This document shows positions 5,742 to 8,602 of a stretch of DNA of 8,602 bases, in pieces (positions within the stretch are counted from its first letter, which is position 1; every line of letters starts with the position of its first letter). The translations under genes and the position numbers were made by a program. The stretch covers positions 1 to 8,602 of the forward strand of contig DXWR01000162.1 in the NCBI GenBank assembly GCA_019416775.1, read 5' to 3'. The DNA comes from Oscillospiraceae bacterium (GTDB taxonomy: Bacteria > Bacillota > Clostridia > Oscillospirales > Ruminococcaceae). Under the pieces are notes generated by a model. The model was not told the DNA's origin, did not search any database, and worked only from the letters and a program-made list of their open reading frames with translations.

Positions 5742-7606
5742 TATTTGACTTCGGTGAAGTCGGCGTCTACATAGCCGTCATCGCCGCCGTTATTGTTGTT
5801 ATTGTTGTTCTGACCGCCGGGATTGCCGCCCATGTTGGGACCAGCCTGGCCCTGGGCCGCCTGCTGCTGTGCCGCAGCCTGCTGATACATCTTCTCGCTG
5901 ATGGCGTAGAAAGCCTTTTGCAGTTCTTCCTGCTTTGCCTTGATGTCGTCGATGTTGTTGCCCTTCAGCGCTTCCTTCAAAGCGTCGATCTTGGGCTGGA
6001 CGGTGTCCTTATCCGCCTGGGTGATCTTATCCCCAGCATCGCTCATGGCCTTTTCGCACTGGAAGATCAACTGGTCGGCGCCGTTGCGGGTATCTACCTC
6101 TTCCTTGCGCTTCTTATCTTCCGCTGCATAAGCTTCCGCTTCCTTCACCGCTTTGTCGATTTCTTCCTTGGACATATTGGTGGAGGAGGTGATGGTGATC
6201 TGCTGTTCCTTGCCGGTGCCCAAATCCTTAGCGGACACGTGGACAATGCCATTGGCGTCGATGTCGAAGGTTACTTCGATCTGGGGTACGCCACGGGGTG
6301 CAGGAGCAATGCCGTCCAGATGGAACATACCCAAGCTCTTGTTGTCCTTGGCAAATTCCCGTTCGCCCTGGAGGATGTGGATTTCCACACTGGTTTGGCC
6401 GTCGGCAGCAGTGGAGTAGATCTGGCTCTTCTTGGTGGGGATGGTGGTGTTCCGTTCGATCATCCGAGTGCAGACGCCGCCCAGGGTTTCAATGCCCAAG
6501 CTCAGAGGAGTGACGTCCAGCAGCAGCAGGCCCTTGACCTCGCCGCCCAGTACGCCGCCCTGGATGGCAGCGCCGATGGCTACGCATTCATCGGGGTTGA
6601 TGCCCTTAAAGCCTTCCTTGCCCATGATGTTCTTGACCGCATCCTGGACAGCAGGGATCCGGGAAGAACCGCCCACCAACAGGATCTTGTTCAGATCGGA
6701 GGGGCTCAGACCGGAGTCGCTGAGAGCCTGACGTACCGGGCCCATGGTCTTTTCCACCAGGTCGGCGGTGAGCTCATTGAACTTAGCCCGGGTAAGGGTC
6801 ATGTCCAGGTGCTTGGGGCCGTTGGCGTCGGCAGTGATGAAGGGCAGGTTGATCTGGCTGGAGGTGACGTTGGAAAGCTCGATCTTGGCCTTTTCTGCCG
6901 CTTCCTTCAACCGCTGCATGGCCATCTTGTCGCCGGACAGGTCCACGCCCTGCTCCGCCTTAAAGGAGGAAACCATCCAGTCGATGATCCGCTGGTCGAA
7001 GTCGTCGCCGCCCAGCTTGTTGTTGCCGGCAGTAGCCAGCACTTCCTGCACGCCGTCGCCCATTTCGATGATGGAGACATCGAAGGTGCCGCCGCCCAGG
7101 TCGTAGACCATGATCTTCTGTTCCTGTTCCTTATCCACACCGTAAGCCAGTGCAGCAGCGGTGGGTTCGTTGATGATCCGCTTTACATCCAAACCAGCGA
7201 TTTTACCGGCGTCCTTGGTAGCCTGACGCTGGCTGTCGGTGAAGTAAGCAGGGACGGTGATCACTGCTTCGGTGACGGTTTCGCCCAGATAGGCTTCCGC
7301 GTCGGTTTTCAGCTTTTGCAGGATCATGGCGCTGATCTCTTGGGGAGAATAAGCCTTGCCATCGATGGTGACCCGGTAATCGCTGCCCATGTGGCGCTTG
7401 ATAGAGGAAATGGTGCGGTCATGGTTGGTGACAGCCTGACGCTTTGCCACCTGGCCGACCATCCGCTCGCCGTTTTTGCCGAACGCCACCACGGAAGGGG
7501 TGGTGCGGGCGCCTTCGCTGTTGGGGATTACCACCGGTTCGCCGCCTTCCATCACAGCGACGCAGGAGTTGGTGGTGCCTAAGTCAATACCAATAATCTT
7601 TCCCAT
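5741..7606 (-). CDS. dnaK: Molecular chaperone DnaK (Hsp70)
   Basis: This 621-residue Hsp70 fits the shorter Gram-positive form. It binds exposed hydrophobic peptides in an ATP-controlled cycle with DnaJ and GrpE in the cytoplasm. The nucleotide-binding domain shows IDLGTTNS (7-14), the linked segment PAYFTDSQRQATKDAGKIAG then INEPTAAALAYG, the phosphate-2 motif YDLGGGTFDVSI and the adenosine motif LVGGSSRIPAVQ. The substrate-binding domain begins at about residue 360 with LLLDVTPLSLGIET, followed by a helical lid. The tail is unusual: Gln/Ala-rich, then Gly-rich, then seven asparagines, ending DADFTEVK (compare the common EEVD-like acidic end). The ATG at 7606 has GGAGGT 8 nt upstream. No CIRCE operator or clear promoter is seen in the 270-nt spacer from grpE, so expression probably comes from the hrcA promoter outside the window. 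Confidence 0.99.
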   Translation of the reverse strand: MGKIIGIDLGTTNSCVAVMEGGEPVVIPNSEGARTTPSVVAFGKNGERMVGQVAKRQAVTNHDRTISSIKRHMGSDYRVTIDGKAYSPQEISAMILQKLKTDAEAYLGETVTEAVITVPAYFTDSQRQATKDAGKIAGLDVKRIINEPTAAALAYGVDKEQEQKIMVYDLGGGTFDVSIIEMGDGVQEVLATAGNNKLGGDDFDQRIIDWMVSSFKAEQGVDLSGDKMAMQRLKEAAEKAKIELSNVTSSQINLPFITADANGPKHLDMTLTRAKFNELTADLVEKTMGPVRQALSDSGLSPSDLNKILLVGGSSRIPAVQDAVKNIMGKEGFKGINPDECVAIGAAIQGGVLGGEVKGLLLLDVTPLSLGIETLGGVCTRMIERNTTIPTKKSQIYSTAADGQTSVEIHILQGEREFAKDNKSLGMFHLDGIAPAPRGVPQIEVTFDIDANGIVHVSAKDLGTGKEQQITITSSTNMSKEEIDKAVKEAEAYAAEDKKRKEEVDTRNGADQLIFQCEKAMSDAGDKITQADKDTVQPKIDALKEALKGNNIDDIKAKQEELQKAFYAISEKMYQQAAAQQQAAQGQAGPNMGGNPGGQNNNNNNNGGDDGYVDADFTEVK

Positions 7607-7661
7607 AATATACTACCTCCAAAATGATTTGTTCTATGATGAAAAGGAAAACTTAAAATTT

Positions 7662-7720
7662 GGATCCAACCTTTTTAAAGGTTGGTAGGGGTGTGGGGGC
7701 AAAGCCCCCGCAAAGAATCC
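7662..7720. repeat. Second type of two-hairpin element upstream of dnaK
   Basis: Hairpin CCAACCTTT/AAAGGTTGG (7666-7674 with 7677-7685) is followed by GTGGGGGC/GCCCCCGC (7693-7700 with 7704-7711, loop AAA). Both are enclosed by a short outer stem GGAT/ATCC (7662-7665 with 7717-7720). The layout resembles the outer stem plus two hairpins of the four-copy family but shares no sequence and lacks the 9-nt loop. It ends about 40 nt before the dnaK ribosome site in the transcript. Confidence 0.55.
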
Positions 7721-7738
7721 GATTTGTTTTGCAGGGGT

Positions 7739-7824
7739 TAAGTTCGCTCGGTTTTTGCGAAGCAAAATGCCGCCCCTGCTCTTTGGGCGGCAAGAGCGGA
7801 CTTAGAAACGTTGCAAAACGTTTC
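7739..7824. repeat. Structured repeat, copy 4, in the grpE-dnaK spacer
   Basis: This is the most diverged copy in sequence and has the same architecture. The outer stem is TAAGTTCGCTC/GAGCGGACTTA (7739-7749 with 7794-7804, one T-G). Hairpin A is TTTTGC/GCAAAA (7753-7758 with 7762-7767). Hairpin B is TGCCGCCC/GGGCGGCA (7768-7775 with 7785-7792), with the 9-nt loop CTGCTCTTT. Hairpin C is GAAACGTT/AACGTTTC (7805-7812 with 7817-7824, loop GCAA). It lies 52 nt past the grpE stop. Confidence 0.85.
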
Positions 7825-7844
7825 GTCGCCACCTTGCAACCCCA

Positions 7845-7866
7845 CCACCTTTTTGAAAAAAGGTGG
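7845..7866. other. Hairpin directly behind grpE
   Basis: The 9-bp stem CCACCTTTT/AAAAGGTGG (7845-7853 with 7858-7866) starts about 10 nt after the grpE stop in the transcript. There is no trailing T-tract on the minus strand, so a strong terminator is unlikely. TTTCGTC (7821-7827) can also pair with GACGAAA (7866-7872), closing a larger stem that would compete with hairpin C of repeat copy 4. Confidence 0.5.
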
Positions 7867-7876
7867 ACGAAAAACT

Positions 7877-8440
7877 TTAAGGGTTGGCCACCACTACCAT
7901 GGCGTGCCTTACCACCTTATCCCCCATCTTATACCCCTTTTGGAACACCTGGCAGACGGTGTTTTCAGGATACTGATCGTCCTGTACCTGGTTCACCGCA
8001 TTGTGCAGGTTGGGGTCAAAGGGCTTGCCCAACGCCTCGATTTCCTCAATGCCCAGATTCTTCAGCATATCGGAGAACTGGGTGGAAAGCATCTGAATGC
8101 CCTTGTAAAACTCCGTGTCGGAACAAGGGCAGCTCAACGCCCGCTCGAAGTTGTCGATCAGGGAGATGATGGGCTCGGCGCAGCCCGCCTTCACGTGGGC
8201 CGCCAGCTCTTCCTTCTCCCGGGCGGTGCGCTTGCGGAAGTTGTCAAACTCCGCCATCTTCCGAAGAAGCTGATCCTTGAGCTGGGCATTTTCCTCGGTG
8301 AGCTTTTTCACCTGGTCATCCTGTGCCGGCTGCGTTTCCTGCTTGACTTCTTCTTTGGGTTGTTCCGGCGCAGTGTCCGGCTGCTGGGGCTGCTGCTCCG
8401 GTTTTTCTTTTTTTGTTTTTTTCATATCATTCTCCGTCAT
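7877..8440 (-). CDS. grpE: Nucleotide exchange factor GrpE
   Basis: This 187-residue GrpE releases ADP from DnaK and resets the chaperone cycle; in the family it is a dimer with a long coiled coil and a beta-wing head. The first ~45 residues are charged and Pro/Gln-rich and look disordered (KKTKKEK, PEQQPQQPDTAPEQP). Then come the coiled-coil region (KKLTEENAQLKDQLLRKM), the signature AEFDNFRKRTAREKEE, IDNFERAL, and FDPNLHNAV, ending QKGYKMGDKVVRHAMVVVA. The ATG at 8440 has AAGGAAGG about 8 nt upstream and overlaps the hrcA stop by 14 nt, indicating translational coupling. A second ATG at 8425 with GGAG in front is a possible start. An upstream ATG at 8473 lies in hrcA and would add a non-family tail. 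A CPC pair in the middle (ALSCPCSD) is not a usual GrpE feature. Confidence 0.97.
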   Translation of the reverse strand: MTENDMKKTKKEKPEQQPQQPDTAPEQPKEEVKQETQPAQDDQVKKLTEENAQLKDQLLRKMAEFDNFRKRTAREKEELAAHVKAGCAEPIISLIDNFERALSCPCSDTEFYKGIQMLSTQFSDMLKNLGIEEIEALGKPFDPNLHNAVNQVQDDQYPENTVCQVFQKGYKMGDKVVRHAMVVVANP

Positions 8441-8602
8441 CAGATCGCCCTTCCTTATGTTCTTCTTCCACAAATTGTCCTAGCTGCCGGGATAAGCTTT
8501 GGGAGAAATACTCGGTGTAGGGGATCAGCTTTCGATAATCCAACCGCACCGGCCCGATGATGCCCAAGCTTCCGCCCGGATGGCTGCCCATTTGATAAGG
8601 CG
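8427..8602 (-). CDS. hrcA: Heat-inducible transcription repressor HrcA, C-terminal fragment
   Basis: Only the last ~58 residues are in the window; the rest is cut by the right edge. The segment GGSLGIIGPVRLDYRKLIPY is the conserved C-terminal motif of HrcA (typically GxLGIIGPxRMDYxKVI), and the following TEYFSQSLSRQL matches the usual terminal helix. HrcA binds the CIRCE inverted repeat to repress class I heat-shock genes and depends on GroEL for activity, by family knowledge. The end runs on with EEEHKEGRSDDGE and stops with TGA inside the start of grpE. Its place as first gene of hrcA-grpE-dnaK-dnaJ supports the call. Confidence 0.93.
   Translation of the reverse strand, partial: PYQMGSHPGGSLGIIGPVRLDYRKLIPYTEYFSQSLSRQLGQFVEEEHKEGRSDDGE

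Noticed and set aside
5549..7582. Very long open frame (677 codons) on the plus strand
   Set aside because: It is antisense to dnaK, whose protein is unmistakable. The frame is an artefact of GC-rich codon use and its translation shows no recognisable domain.
7607..7876. CIRCE operator search before dnaK
   Set aside because: No TTAGCACTC-N9-GAGTGCTAA-like repeat is present. The inverted repeats here are of other kinds, and CIRCE is expected upstream of hrcA outside the window.

Overview
The window looks like a chromosomal segment from a moderately GC-rich member of the Firmicutes, most likely a clostridial gut-type bacterium of the Oscillospiraceae/Ruminococcaceae kind. This rests on the class I heat-shock order hrcA-grpE-dnaK-dnaJ, a MurZ-type MurA, a WalJ (YycJ)-like hydrolase next to rlmH, strong AGGAGG-type ribosome sites, GTG and TTG starts, and REP-like hairpin repeats between genes. 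The family assignment is inference; no rRNA or other taxonomic marker is present. All eight recognisable genes lie on the minus strand, so transcription runs from high to low coordinates.

Right part (8602 to 4314) is the heat-shock operon: the 3' end of hrcA (repressor, cut by the window edge), grpE (nucleotide exchange factor, overlapping hrcA by 14 nt), dnaK (Hsp70) and dnaJ (Hsp40). Together they form the DnaK-DnaJ-GrpE folding machine with its own repressor. The CIRCE operator expected upstream of hrcA would lie outside the window. The grpE-dnaK and dnaK-dnaJ spacers are long (about 260-270 nt) and full of inverted repeats. A good intrinsic terminator for the minus strand (4009-4047) closes the operon.

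Middle part (3903 to 2382) is murA, the first committed step of peptidoglycan synthesis. It has a well-formed sigma-A-type promoter about 200 nt upstream and a TTG start. Left part (2171 to 1) is a strong intrinsic terminator only about 30 nt before walJ, then the tightly packed genes walJ (metallo-beta-lactamase fold), rlmH (23S rRNA methyltransferase) and a LysR-family regulator cut by the left edge.

The most interesting feature is a structured repeat family with four copies (4129-4219, 4241-4331, 5651-5741, 7739-7824). Each copy has an outer stem enclosing two hairpins, the second with a 9-nt loop ending in TTT, and then a separate third hairpin on the same side. Three of the copies differ greatly in stem sequence but keep the pairing, so the structure appears conserved by compensatory change. 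Copies lie in the same orientation behind grpE, dnaK and dnaJ. One copy supplies the last codons and stop codon of dnaJ, and another abuts the dnaK stop codon.
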